Below are positions 1 through 10,725 of a stretch of 64,000 nucleotides of DNA, piece by piece. Below the pieces are notes generated by a model, which saw only the letters and a list, made by a program, of their open reading frames with translations, had not been told where the DNA came from and did no database searches. Positions within the stretch are counted from its first letter, which is position 1. Each line of letters begins with the position of its first letter. Position numbers and translations under genes: made by a program. Source of the DNA: Hypericum androsaemum (Eukaryota; Streptophyta; Magnoliopsida; Malpighiales; Hypericaceae); the NCBI GenBank assembly GCA_963995505.1, contig OZ023181.1:20580221-20644220 (forward strand), given 5' to 3'.

Positions 1-993
1 GACCGATACTTTTTTTATACAAATAGTTATTAAATGTGGTGAACTAAATTTAGTTTAGCATACAAATGATAAGTACCAAAATGGATGAGGCATACAGATA
101 GACTGGTTATTTTTGATGTATTTGGACTTCTCTTTCGTATTTATATAGGGGCATGATCCCACCATTTTCAACAAAAAAAACCAAATGTTTAATTATTCAT
201 TAATTTTTGTATACAGTTTATCCAAACAAAATCTTCAATAAATAATTTAACAAGTTTACAAGTACTTGAAGATGATGATACACTTTTTTCGTTTGATTAT
301 TAGTCAAATTTGTTTGACTTAGTTGACATATTATCTAGAATTGATAAAAAGATAAGTTTATTGTGATCCAAATATATGTACATCTTGAGAGTGTGGAAGT
401 CGAGGTTTTGATTTTGAATTAAATGGGAAAATAAACATTTATTTTTATATTTTGAGTGAACCAAGTCACCCGATAGTGTCTGACCGAACGATCCGATCGG
501 ATTTTGAGTAGTCAAACTGCTCTCCAATTTTTAGACAAAAAACAACTCTGCACAATCGATCGGGTCAGATTTTGATTAGTCGAACTGCTCTCCGATTTTC
601 AGACAAAAAAAGAGTCCGGCGCAACCGGTCGGGCCGTGGTTTTTGTATTACCTCAACGGTAGAGCTCTCCTAATATGGCTTACATAATTGTGTTATCTAG
701 GGAAAAAGTAAACGCTTCTGAATTTTATTTCTATGGCTGTACATACACCAATTTTATAATTTTTTAAACATATTAATGAACGGTTATCTACGAAATTAGA
801 GTTTAATTAATTTTAGGATAAAATAACCACAAGTCTGTGTTGTTTGGAGAAATCAATGAATAATGACATTCTAATATTGTTTAGTAATTGAAATTTTAAT
901 AAATCAACTGATCAGTCCCTAAACTATTGTAAGTGCCAAATATGCTCCTGATTGACCCAAAAATTACGAAATTATCTAAGGACAAAAAATCTA
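1..993. other. AT-rich intergenic DNA
   Basis: No gene is supported here. The only structure seen is an imperfect tandem duplication at about 490-630 (unit about 68 bp). The last nine bases (985-993) form one copy of the target-site duplication of the Mutator-like element that follows. Confidence 0.6.
490..630. repeat. Imperfect tandem duplication, unit about 68 bp
   Basis: Two diverged copies are visible. Each contains an ATTTTGA-TAGTC block (starting near 501 and 569), then AACTGCTCTCC and then AGACAAAAAA. No coding potential or transposon ends are seen. Confidence 0.55.
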
Positions 994-2057
994 GGGCAAA
1001 TTATTCTCAGGTCTATGTGTTATAGTTTCATCTCTCGTAGGTCCCTGTATTTCAGAAATAGTGTGTGAGGTCCCTACTTTATACAAAAATATTGGTCTCG
1101 GGTCCCTGGCTGACGTCAACGGTCATTTTTTTGTCCTAAAAATGGCCAAAATACCCTTGTACAAAAAAAATCATCGCCCTCTCGTCTTCGTCCCCGATCT
1201 CACTCCGAGTGATCAAATGTCATCTCCGGCTGGTGTACTCTCGAAGGGCCTCTCTGCCGCAACAACAAATCTAAATCAATTCAAGCACCACCCTCTAAAT
1301 CAACCGCCTGTGCTGAGCTTCGTGTAATGGAGGCAACGAATTTAAATCAGTTCTTCGCCGCCATTGTCGGTGCTCATGGATGGAATCCCTCTAAATCAAC
1401 CCATTAAATCAGTTCGTGTACTGGAATCCCTCTCGTTTGGAATGCTTGGAACCACAACAAGAACTCTAGGCAATGAATTTTGACCGAGCCCAGTTTTGAA
1501 ATGGTGATTTTCACCCAAATTTTAATTTTTTTGAAGATGGAGACGCCGGCGAGGTTGAAGGTGCGCGTCTTCTCCTCCTCCTTCGCCTCCCTCAAGACCC
1601 GCTGCCTCAAAAACGCTCTTTCTCGTAGGTGTCTCAAACTCCGTCGGGATCGACCTCGTTCCGTCGCCGCTGCTCATCGTCCGGGGGGACTTCCACGGGC
1701 TGTTCGACCACGCTCCAGATCTTCGAGTTTCGACCTCCGATTCAACGTCATCTACTCCACGCTCCAGATATTCTGGATTTGTAATTAGTATTTTTGAGTT
1801 TTCTGGATCTAGGTTTTTGCAATTGAGTTAAAGAAGATGGAGGAGAGAGGTTGAAGGAGATGAATTTTTTGTTTGTCTTTTGTGCAAGGGTATTTTTGTC
1901 ATTTCATATGATAAAAAACTAAAAAAAATTGATGACGTCAGCTAGGGACCCGAGACCAACATTTTTGTATAAAGCAGGGACCTCAAACACTATTTTCGAA
2001 ATGCAGGGACCTGCGAGTGATAAAACTATAACACAAGGACATGAGGATAATTTTCCC
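994..2057. mobile_element. Non-autonomous Mutator-like element (copy A), long TIRs
   Basis: The element begins GGGCAAATTATTCTCAGG and ends with the inverted counterpart (ATAATTTTCCC). It is flanked by a perfect 9-bp duplication AAAAATCTA at 985-993 and 2058-2066, the length typical of Mutator-like elements. The arms (about 994-1165 and 1885-2057) are imperfect inverted repeats that share 'GGTCCCTG', TGACGTCA and an A/T-rich ATGACAAAAATACCC-type inner edge. The interior (about 1200-1800) is GC-rich and gene-like but encodes no transposase. The same arms recur at 18730-18921, 23361-24460 and 41226-42531. Confidence 0.85.
1111..1118. promoter_or_regulatory. TGACGTCA palindrome in MULE left arm
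   Basis: This is a perfect TGACGTCA palindrome, the core bound by plant TGA/CRE-type bZIP factors. It recurs in the right arm of the same element (1933-1940) and in the left arm of copy C (23479-23486). Whether it functions is inference. Confidence 0.4.
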
Positions 2058-2066
2058 AAAAATCTA

Positions 2067-2581
2067 TTTTGCAATCCATCCATCCCCCACCGAGACCGGA
2101 TTTGGTCCTGGAGGCCCACTCCAACACGGTACTGGAGGATTTTTATTGAAGGACACGCGAGGATTTTTTGGTAAAAATGTGGAAATACGGGGGGCAAAAT
2201 GAAAAAAGTTCACAACCATTGAATCGTAACTGGATAAATCATTGAATCGTAACTGAGTAAACCATTGAATCATAACTAGGTAGACTATTAAATTTTAACT
2301 GAATAGACACCATTGAATCATAACTAAGTAAACCATTGGATCGTCCAGGACAATCCTGGTTGAATTTAGTGTTCCAAGACCAAATCCGCTCCCTATCCCA
2401 CTACCTAAACAACCACTATTAAAATTCTATTTTGAAACCCATTCATTTCCCGCTACCAAAATTCCAATTTATCTGAAATAGTTAGGTTAGACAGAGGTGG
2501 AACCTTCTAAGCGAAGCGTACAATATAAGTCGGCCAAAAAGCGTACGATATAACCGTCCAAGGCAATAAAATCTCCCACTA
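2067..2581. other. Intergenic DNA upstream of RPA1
   Basis: Between 2215 and 2345 a short phrase, CATTGAATCRTAACT followed by AGTAAA/AGTAGA, is repeated several times (near 2216, 2242, 2263 and 2310). This is a degenerate short repeat. The rest should hold the proximal promoter of RPA1, for which no clear TATA box is visible. Confidence 0.45.
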
Positions 2582-2589
2582 TTTCGCGG
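2582..2589 (+). promoter_or_regulatory. E2F-type site upstream of RPA1
   Basis: TTTCGCGG matches the plant E2F consensus TTTSSCGS and lies 112 bp before the RPA1 start codon. E2F control is common for S-phase genes, including replication factors, so the site fits the gene it precedes. Binding has not been tested. Confidence 0.5.
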
Positions 2590-2700
2590 TTTCCGTCTCT
2601 AGACCAAAACCAAAACCAAATCTCCCACTCTCTCCCCCGCCCATTCCCCATTCTCTCTCTTTCTCTCTCCTAGGTTTCTCTAATCGTGAGAATTGGTGGT

Positions 2701-3007
2701 ATGGCGGCGCCGCAGCTGACGGAGGGGGCGATGACGCGGATATCGACGGAGGGGAACATCGCGGAGTACCGGCCGACGGTGCAGGTGACGGAGGTGAAGG
2801 CGGTGCAGGCGAAGCTGCCCAACGCCAACGACCGCTACCGGATGGTGCTCTCCGATGGGACCCACTCCCAGCAGGCCATGCTCGCCACCCAGATCAACCA
2901 CCTCGTCAAGGACGGCCACCTCCGCTCCGGCTCCGTCGTCCAGCTCCTCCAGTTCACCTGCTCCTCCATCCAGGGCCGCAAGTGAGTCACTTCCCCACAA
3001 CGCCGCG

Positions 3008-3045
<38 letters not shown>

Positions 3046-6000
3046 CCTTTTCGTGTTCTTCGTGTTGATCTTTTCGGGCTGTTTTCTGTTTTGTTTTGGT
3101 CTGGTTGGAATTTGGTTTTTGCTGGGTTTAGGGTTTTGATTGCCGATGATCAGTTCCGAAACTAAGCAAAAGGTTTCAGTGTGGAGTTAGTTTCTTCTCT
3201 AGGCTCATAATTCCTTGTTGAGAATCTCACATTTCTTAGTGCAAGAGTGATGGACAAGTCTAGAAGTATTGAAAATCCACCTACCCATTGCCTTAAGGTT
3301 TTGAGTTGGGTATGGAGATTTATCGGAGGGGGTTGATCTCGTGCCCATTCTTGTGCTCGCACGACTCTCATTTTTCGCACGTTGGCGAAGTCAAAGCCCG
3401 AGCAATCTTCGGTTCTATAGGTTTCGGTTGGATTTTTTGTTTGCTGGTTGAATGAAGTATATGGCTTGTGTAGGTCATTGATTTTGGAACCTTATTCTTT
3501 TGTAAAGATTGAATCTTTTTTGTTTATTCTAATTGTCTGTTCTCCGTGTTGCTTTTCCTTGCCGGATTTGTGTTTTTTAGCTGGTTATTAGTTCCGAGAC
3601 TATTTATTACTTCTCCAGGCTGTTAATGACTTGTGTTTTTGTTGTTGTTTGTTTGTTTGTTTGAGAGCAGGATTATTATCATTACTGAGATGATTGTGAT
3701 AGTTCAAGAATGTGCTCTTATTGGGAATCCAGTAAGAATCTTAGGATCTGTGCAGACACCCTCCCAGCAACCGGGGAATGTCAACTCGAATCTCCAATCT
3801 CCTGTTAGTACCCTTGGTGGGAGTGTTGTTCCGAACCTGAATCCGTCTACGCCTTCGCTTTTGGCAGGAAACAGGATAAACCAGATGCAGAATAATCCTC
3901 AGCCGAGTAATTATGCTGCAACAACATTTGTTTCGCGCACGGAAGTTGAACCTTCTGCTGGTTTCTCTAGACCAATTCCTTCGGGTTCTTTGTATGGTAA
4001 TCAGAATGTTGGATTACAGAACTTGCAGCCAGAATTTTCACAGCCTCGTCCAGGAGCTTATTCCCGTCCACAATCAGCATATCAGCAGCCACCTCCCATG
4101 TACATGAACAGAGGACCTGTGGCCAAGAATGAAGCTCCGCCGAGGATAATTCCTATTGCTGCTCTGAATCCATATCAAGGTAGATGGATAATCAAGGCCC
4201 GGGTGACAGCAAAGGGTGAAATGAGACATTACAATAACACCCGTGGTGATGGAAAAGTATTCTCATTTGATCTTCTAGATTCTGATGGTGGAGAAATCCG
4301 AGTAACCTGCTTCAATACAGTGGCTGACCAATTTTACCATCAGATTGAAGCTGGTAAAGTTTATTTGCTCTCCAGGGGAAGTTTGAAACCTGCTCAAAAG
4401 AATTTTAACCACCTCCGTAATGATCTGGAAATCTTTCTAGAAAGTCAGTCCACCATACAACCGTGCTTTGATGATGACAACTCCATTCCACGGCAACAGT
4501 TTCATTTCCGCCCCATAAGCGATGTTGAAGGCATGGATAATAATTCTGTTGTGGATGTAATTGGAGTTGTGTCTTCAATAACTCCCACTACTTCCATAAT
4601 GAGAAAAAATGGTACTGAAAGTCAGAAAAGAACTCTCCATTTGAAAGACATGTCTGGCCGAAGTGTTGAGTTGACGTTGTGGGGTAATTTTTGCCAGGTT
4701 GAAGGACAAAGACTTCAGGATCTGTGCGATTCTGGGTGTTCTCCTGTTCTTGCTATCAAATCTTGCAGGGTCAACGATTTTAATGGCAAATCAGTTGGAA
4801 CCATTTCTACAAGCCAGCTATTTATGAATCCAGATTTTCCTGAGACACACCAACTAAAGGAATGGTTTGACATGGAAGGGAAGAGCATGCCTTCGGTTTC
4901 CATTTCAAGGGAGGTTTCAAGTGGGGGAAGGGCAGATGTCCTAAAGACTATTTCTCAGATCAAGGATGAGAAGCTTGGAACTTCTGAGAAGCCTGATTGG
5001 ATCACCGTGAATTCTACCATCATATTCGTAAAGGCTGACAATTTCTGTTATACTGCTTGCCCAATTATGGTTGGAGATCGGCCCTGCAGCAAAAAGGTGA
5101 CCAATAACGGAGACGGGAAGTGGCGTTGTGAGAGGTGCGACCAGTCTGTGGATGAATGTGAATATCGATACATACTCCAGTTTCAGATACAGGATCATAC
5201 TGGCGTAGCATGGGTGACCACATTTCAGGAGTGCGGTGAGGAGATCATGGGTATATCAGCCAAGGATTTGCATTACATGAAACATGAGAATCAGGACGAT
5301 GAGGGGTTTTCAAAGATTCTCAGGCAAGTTCTATTTACGAGATACATGTTCAAGTTGAAAGTGAAGGAAGAAACATTTAGTGATGAGCAGCGTGTGAAGT
5401 CCACTATTGTCAAAGCTGAAAAAGTGAACTATTCAACCAATTCGAGGTTTCTTCTTGATCAGTTAGACAAGCTTAAATTAGGTGATGCGCCTTCTGCCAT
5501 CAAGGGTGAGGCTGGTTATTCAAATGCTGGAATTGACAGTGGTGGATTTCGGAATGGCCGGCCCAATGAATCATTCATGTCGACCAATGCTGGGAACCAG
5601 CCCTTTATTGGTGCAGAGATGAGGCTTTCTACAAATCAAGTGGGCCAGTATGGAAACCAGTATAGCAGCAGGTTCCCTGCTTCTGGTACTTTTGGTTCTA
5701 ATATGAACTGCAGTAGTTGTGGGGCTGCAGGTCACAACTCAAACAGTTGCCCTAGCATAATGAGTGCGCCAGTACACTCCTCAGGAGGGTCGAACTCCAA
5801 TAGAGTGTCTACAGGGGCTGGTTCTGGCGGTGTTTCTGGTGAATGCTTTAAATGTCATCAGGTTGGGCACTGGTCTAGAGACTGCCCGGGCTTGAACAAC
5901 ATTCCCCCAGCGTATGGCAGTGGAAGCATGCCTCCCGGGGCTGGTTCTGGCGGTGCTTCTGGTGAATGCTATAAATGTCATCAGGTTGGGCACTGGGCTA

Positions 6001-6227
6001 GAGACTGTCCGGGCTTGAACAATGTTCCCCCAGCGTATAGCAGCGGAAGCATGCCTCCCGGGGCTGGTCCTGGCGGTGCTTCTGGTGAATGCTATAAATG
6101 TCATCAGGTTGGGCACTGGGCGAGAGATTGTCCGGGCTTGAACAATGTGCCCCCAGCGTATGGCAGCGGAAGCATGTCTTCGGGAAGGTTTGGGGGCATA
6201 TCGAAGCAGCAAGTTGGTGGGTTCTGA
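2701..6227 (+). CDS. RPA1: Replication protein A 70 kDa subunit, zinc-knuckle type (RPA1C/E-like)
   Basis: Two exons, 2701-2981 and 3671-6227, join across a GTGAGT...GCAG intron to give about 945 residues. The start is the ATG at 2701, giving MAAPQLTEGAM. Exon 1 and the start of exon 2 form the N-terminal OB fold. Two ssDNA-binding OB folds follow (about residues 255-355 and 370-490). A C-terminal OB fold (about 535-685) carries a four-cysteine zinc ribbon (CYTAC...RPC...WRCERC). The tail holds one degenerate CCHC-like motif (CSSCGAAGH, near 774) and three good CCHC zinc knuckles (near 818, 859 and 900). The protein binds single-stranded DNA as the large subunit of the nuclear RPA trimer in replication, recombination and repair. 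The knuckle tail matches the RPA1C/RPA1E class recalled from Arabidopsis. The gene is convergent with the next gene on the minus strand. Confidence 0.93.
3008..3044 (+). repeat. Poly-C tract (about 37 C) in RPA1 intron 1
   Basis: An uninterrupted cytosine run starts 26 bases after the intron 1 donor. It is unusual for an AT-rich plant intron and can form an i-motif or, on the other strand, stacked G structures. The true length may be uncertain because such runs are hard to sequence. Confidence 0.9.
5814..6182 (+). repeat. Three tandem 123-bp coding repeats (zinc knuckles) in RPA1
   Basis: Units start near 5814, 5937 and 6060, each 123 bp (41 residues). Each unit holds a Gly/Ser-rich linker, a CCHC knuckle with CHQVGHW and a GLNN-PPAY spacer. 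Units 2 and 3 are nearly identical and unit 1 is slightly more diverged (CFKC instead of CYKC). The reading frame is maintained throughout. Confidence 0.9.
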
Positions 6228-6802
6228 CATCTCCGATGGGAGGAGCTAGAGATTGTGCCAAGTGATGCATCCGACGTGCGTTCTTGGTGCTGGTCGTCAA
6301 GCTGTGTATATATCATATCATGTATGCATCACCGGGTTTTCGACTGCAAATTCTGCCATTTCTTCAGTTCTCCTTCGTTATGTTATGGAACAATTGTCGT
6401 TTAGTTCTGTGATTTGTGTTCTGCTAAAAAATTTCTGTGATTTCCGAACTCATGCTTCTTTACTAGCCGTGAATGCACAAAGGGTTTGCTTAAATTTGAC
6501 TAGGCCCATTCATTCCACCAGAGCTTGGGCGTTTAATTAATAACAATCTGCAATTAATACCAACGAAAGCTGAAAAGCTTTGACAGCTTCATTATTTTAA
6601 TTTTAAGTCTTCTCTCGCTGAGGGGTTTTACAAAAACATCAAATTACAATCCATTTTCTTGAATGCCGGAAGAAAATAAAATCAAGTTTTTTGGGAAAAA
6701 AACGTTTAGAGTTGCCGATATCTAGTCTCTTGTTCGGGTCAATCCCTTGAACAAATACACTGGCTACATTATTGCGCTCGAATGGATGTATTGCTTTGGA
6801 TG

Positions 6803-8276
6803 TCAGTAACAAACATCACCCGATGAAGAAGAGGGTCCACCGGCCCCGACTGGAAGTGAATCCCACATTGTTCCTTCAATGCCGCAGCGAACACCGGAAA
6901 TGCCGGCGGCGTCGCCTGAACTAGATGTAGTTATTGATGTTGTTTGTGCCACCATCACTACCGTGTTTCTCTGAGCAATTGTTAGTAGCCGATACCTCTC
7001 GGCTCTGGAGCCAATAACCTGACCCAGAACTGATGCCCCGATAGTAAGTGCCATGGCAGCTTTTGGCATATTGACGGACTTTCTAAGCATGGCAATAAAG
7101 GGAACAGCAGCGTGTATTGCTGCAAACCATGAGATCGAGAATTTCACCGTGTGTTCCCTCCATATCCCAAGTGGGATGTTCACTGCCATGCCCAAGAGAG
7201 CAATGACGAGCATCTTCAAAGGTAGAGGCTGAGGTCGCAAGTTTTTCACAAAGGCCGTCCTAGCAAGTGCTGCCCTTGCTGCTACTATAGCAGGTGGGCA
7301 CTTGAATTTAACACCAGCTGGTGGCTTGAAAGTCTGAGCTACGAGAGGAAGCACATGACTAACAGCTCTGTAAGACTTGGCAATTGGGCATTGCCCTGTT
7401 TGTAACCATTCATTTCCCGTTGCTTCATGTTTTGAGATATCTCCCATCTGCACGGTTACACATGCGATTGCTTGGATTAGACATGGTGAGAACTTTTTCC
7501 AGCTTGCTAAAGCAGTAAAAACAAGTTTCAAATGAAGTTATGAGTTCACATAAAAACTCGGTGAGATGCCACCTAGAGCAATTAGGAAAAGGAAAAAGTA
7601 GGCAACAAGATGAGTGCATTCTTATATACAGACGGTTAAGGAACGGATAGACACAACATAATAATGATGCAAAAGAAGAAAACTTCCGGTCAGCCAAGTG
7701 AAAAAGAAGTATCACCTTGGAAGGTAACTCGTTCTTGTTACCCAGTTCTGGCTTCTTATTCTGTTTCTTCAACTTGTCATTGAATGCATGAAAGCCAAAT
7801 GGCCCAGCAGGACCAAATGGAGAGAGACTGATGGTGGCCGCTTTAGCCGCCAAGGGGTTAAACTGTGGTGCAGCTTGAGCTTCCACAGGTTCAGCATGAA
7901 AAGTAGACTTCCTTGACAGAGGTACAACCCCATCCTTTCCATGGAAGAGCTTAAATGCAGAATCAAAATTTGGACCATCTTCAAATATGGGTCCTTTCCC
8001 TCCCCGCATCTGCAAAAAAGGAAGAGATCAGTTGATTAGGAACTCACCAAACTTGAGTCATTCAGTAACTGATCATGACGCAAGGCAGATTCACCAGATG
8101 GCAAGACAATGGAAATAAATGCAACTAACCGGATTGAGAAAATTAGCAGAAGAGAAGACAAAGCTTGTTGGCTTGTTGATGTTCCTCAGAAAAGGGCACA
8201 TTTGCATGGAGTTTGCATCAAATGGACATTCAGATGTATCCTCACTCAGACTCATTCCCTTGAAGAAATAATCCAT
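6803..8276 (-). CDS. Conserved plant-like membrane protein of unknown function (361 aa)
   Basis: Three coding exons close into one frame: 8276-8130, 8009-7716 and 7447-6803, all with GT-AG introns. The product starts MDYFFKGMSLSEDT. The first 50 residues include a CPFDANSMQMCPFLRNI segment with two CPF repeats. The middle (residues 50-147) is Pro/Gly/Ala-rich with SPFGPAGPFGFHAF and a Lys/Asn-rich end. The C-terminal part has three hydrophobic stretches at about residues 225-243, 250-267 and 277-293, separated by Arg/Lys, consistent with membrane insertion. A Ser/Thr-rich tail follows. I do not recognise the family. The exon structure and the smooth frame across two introns argue strongly for a real gene. 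A further non-coding 5' exon lies at about 8915-9015. The gene is convergent with RPA1, 575 bp apart. Confidence 0.82.
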
Positions 8277-8914
8277 CGCTCGTTTCTGAAATCAGACTAA
8301 GATTACTTCGCAACAGTGTAAATATAGCATCATATAACACTTTACGGGGAAAATGGAGTTCTCATCAAAAGGACATTCAGATGCATTTAATTTCTTTCTC
8401 GGATAGCACAGTCGCTGTTTCCTTATCACAAAACCATAAGCAGCCACATCTCATCATCCAACAAGACGACACCAACCACGCACATTTGGTCGTTTCTATG
8501 CATCCAAAAACCACCCTACACTCTATCAAACAAACAGATCAACGCGTAAACCCTCGAAAACCTACGATCAAACCCTCAACACGCCTGCACAAAAATAGTT
8601 CTACACGCACACACAAATTCCAGCTAATACCGCCATTAAACCTCCAACCGTCCCCAAACCCCAAGCTACACCCAGCCACGGGGCACCAAAACGAAAGCAC
8701 AAGGGGACGGACACAACCACCACAAAAACAACCTCCCCGGTCAAATCTCCACCTCCACCACGCGATTAGGTCTTCCTCGGAATCGAAACGCGGGCGCGGA
8801 AAAGTCAACACAAACAAAACCAGGAAAATAAACAGTTCGCCCATTTTTCTAATAAAAAAAAGGTAAACCTAATGAGAATTGCAGATCGAGGAGGAGGAGG
8901 AGGTTAAACGCTAC

Positions 8915-8985
8915 CTCGTTAGCTGATCTCGAAGTTTCCTCCCTTTTCCTTGTTGCGTTTGTGTTCTCCACGGGCGGAAGAATTT

Positions 8986-9015
<30 letters not shown>
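8915..9015 (-). other. Probable 5' UTR exon of the 361-aa membrane protein gene
   Basis: On the minus strand a donor (AACGAG|GTAGCG) at 8914 could join to the acceptor before 8285 (TTTCAG), giving a 629-bp 5' UTR intron. The exon contains a (GA)n run at 8986-9012, which reads as CT on the transcript, typical of plant 5' leaders. The transcription start is inferred. Confidence 0.5.
8986..9012. repeat. (AG)n microsatellite
   Basis: About 13 uninterrupted AG units lie in the presumed 5' leader of the minus-strand gene. Confidence 0.9.
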
Positions 9016-9016
<1 letters not shown>

Positions 9017-10551
9017 TGGCTGGGTGAAGAAGGAGAGAAGATGACGTGTGCTGTCCACAGACTAAATATCGGGGCTCGTGGTGCCCAACTGCCCCACTCA
9101 ACTAACCCAAAACGGAAGGTTCAGGGTTAGTTTCGGTATTTGACTTTCCGGTCGTGCGTGCCAACCACAGCGAGGAGGAATCTATTTGTTGAATTTGGTT
9201 TCACACACAAATTCGGAGATTTAAAAAATCGACTGATAGTTTTAAAAATATTAATTTGAATTAGTGGGTACAATTTCTCACGATAATTAATATATCATCC
9301 TCTTTCCGTTTCCAACATTGAAGGCGTCAAACATTTTGTTTTTGTGGGCAGGTCAGTTTTGGCAGCTCCCAGAGCGATAAATTCTCTCTAATCCTTGAAA
9401 AAGTTTCTCTGTTTCCGATTTCTAATCCTCGAAAAAAACGCGTAAGCGCACTCCATAAAAGAAACGAAAAAGCATTTATTGTTGGACTTGGATTATAAAC
9501 CTTTGAATATTGTAGGATTGATTTTGCTACGAAAAAGTCTTCTAGATGATTTTATTATGATCACAACGTAAATATAATTTCGTAAATTAGGTTATTAAAA
9601 TTTTAGTATGTCATAAATATATACTAGACTTTATGGATATAATTCACTTTCTTTCTGTTTGAATTTTATTAAAATATAATTCACGAAATGTACGTAGTGT
9701 AAGACATGGTTGGGCCAGCTTCTTCTACTTTTAGTTAAAGCCCAACGGGCCTATCTCAACATTAGGCCAGTTAATTTTTGCCAAACTACGTATGATGAAT
9801 TCACTCAGTTAGGTTCAATCCTAGCAGTCGTAATCCCTAGTAGTTGTAATTATTTGATATGAAATTTTACTTTTCAAAAAGATATTAAGACAGTATTATC
9901 CCTAATTTTAAGGATAAAAGTATTATCATTTTAATAGTTTTTTATTTGTCGGATGAGTAGCAATGAATTGGCCATAATAATACTAGAGAACACTGAATGG
10001 GTTCCGTGTAACGTTAAATGGACAGAATTAAAAATGTTGCAAAAAATTAAATCAATTTTTTAGTTGTGCAAAACTGTAGGAAATCTCCATCGGCTTGTGG
10101 CAGCCAAGCGTTCATAATAACGTTGTTTTCTTTATTATTCAATGTCAGATTTTCTTATTATTGTGAATAAGAATTTACCAAGTGCCAGAGAATATTTAGT
10201 ATAACAAAACGAGGCATGTCCAAACATGAGTTTGAACCAGACATGTTGGAATGTAGCTACAAGCGAACTAGTCATTGACTTCAACACTGGAACAAATCCT
10301 GATTCACGTTGAAGGCAAGTACGATAGGGAAGAGCCTTCCAAGTTCCAATTATACTAGCCTGTTGAAGTTCTAGCGTGGGCTTCCTTGAGAGTTTTTGCT
10401 TAATTATTAACTCTAGTTAGGCCCGTTTACCCAATTTATTTTGGGCCTAGACTTTGGCCCATTCTCTACTATGGGCCGATTTTGGTCCCTACAATTCTCA
10501 AATAAATTCTTACGACAGTATACTTGCATGTCTGTATATACGTTTTTGATG
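9016..10551. other. Intergenic AT-rich DNA
   Basis: No coding region, RNA gene or clear transposon end is seen. The left end should include the promoter of the minus-strand gene ending at 9015. Confidence 0.5.
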
Positions 10552-10725
10552 GCTAGGAGTGAGTTCGGTGCGGTTTTGCGGTGTCGGTGTGAAATTTGAC
10601 ACCGCACTGCACTTTTTAATTTCGTATAATTCACACCGTGCAGTTTGCGATTTGAGATGAAACTGCGGTTTTCGGTGCGGTGCGGTTTGGTGCGGTTTTT
10701 TCCGCAATATTTGGGCCAATTTGAC
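10552..10725. mobile_element. Possible hAT-type end with GTGCGGTTT repeats
   Basis: TAGGAGTGAGTTCGG resembles the TAGGGGTGAGTAAAC terminus of the hAT element at 59363. It is followed by many GTGCGGT/GTGCGGTTT phrases in both orientations, much like the GGTCCGGTTT phrases in that element. No matching right end or target duplication was found, so only a left end is proposed. Confidence 0.35.

Noticed and set aside
5781..6300. Minus-strand open frames with repeated HASAAIRWG phrases
   Set aside because: They are antisense shadows of the tandem zinc-knuckle repeats of RPA1.
8381..8866. 161-codon open frame on the plus strand
   Set aside because: It lies within the probable 5' UTR intron of the minus-strand gene, has low-complexity His/Pro/Thr/Asn composition and no domain.
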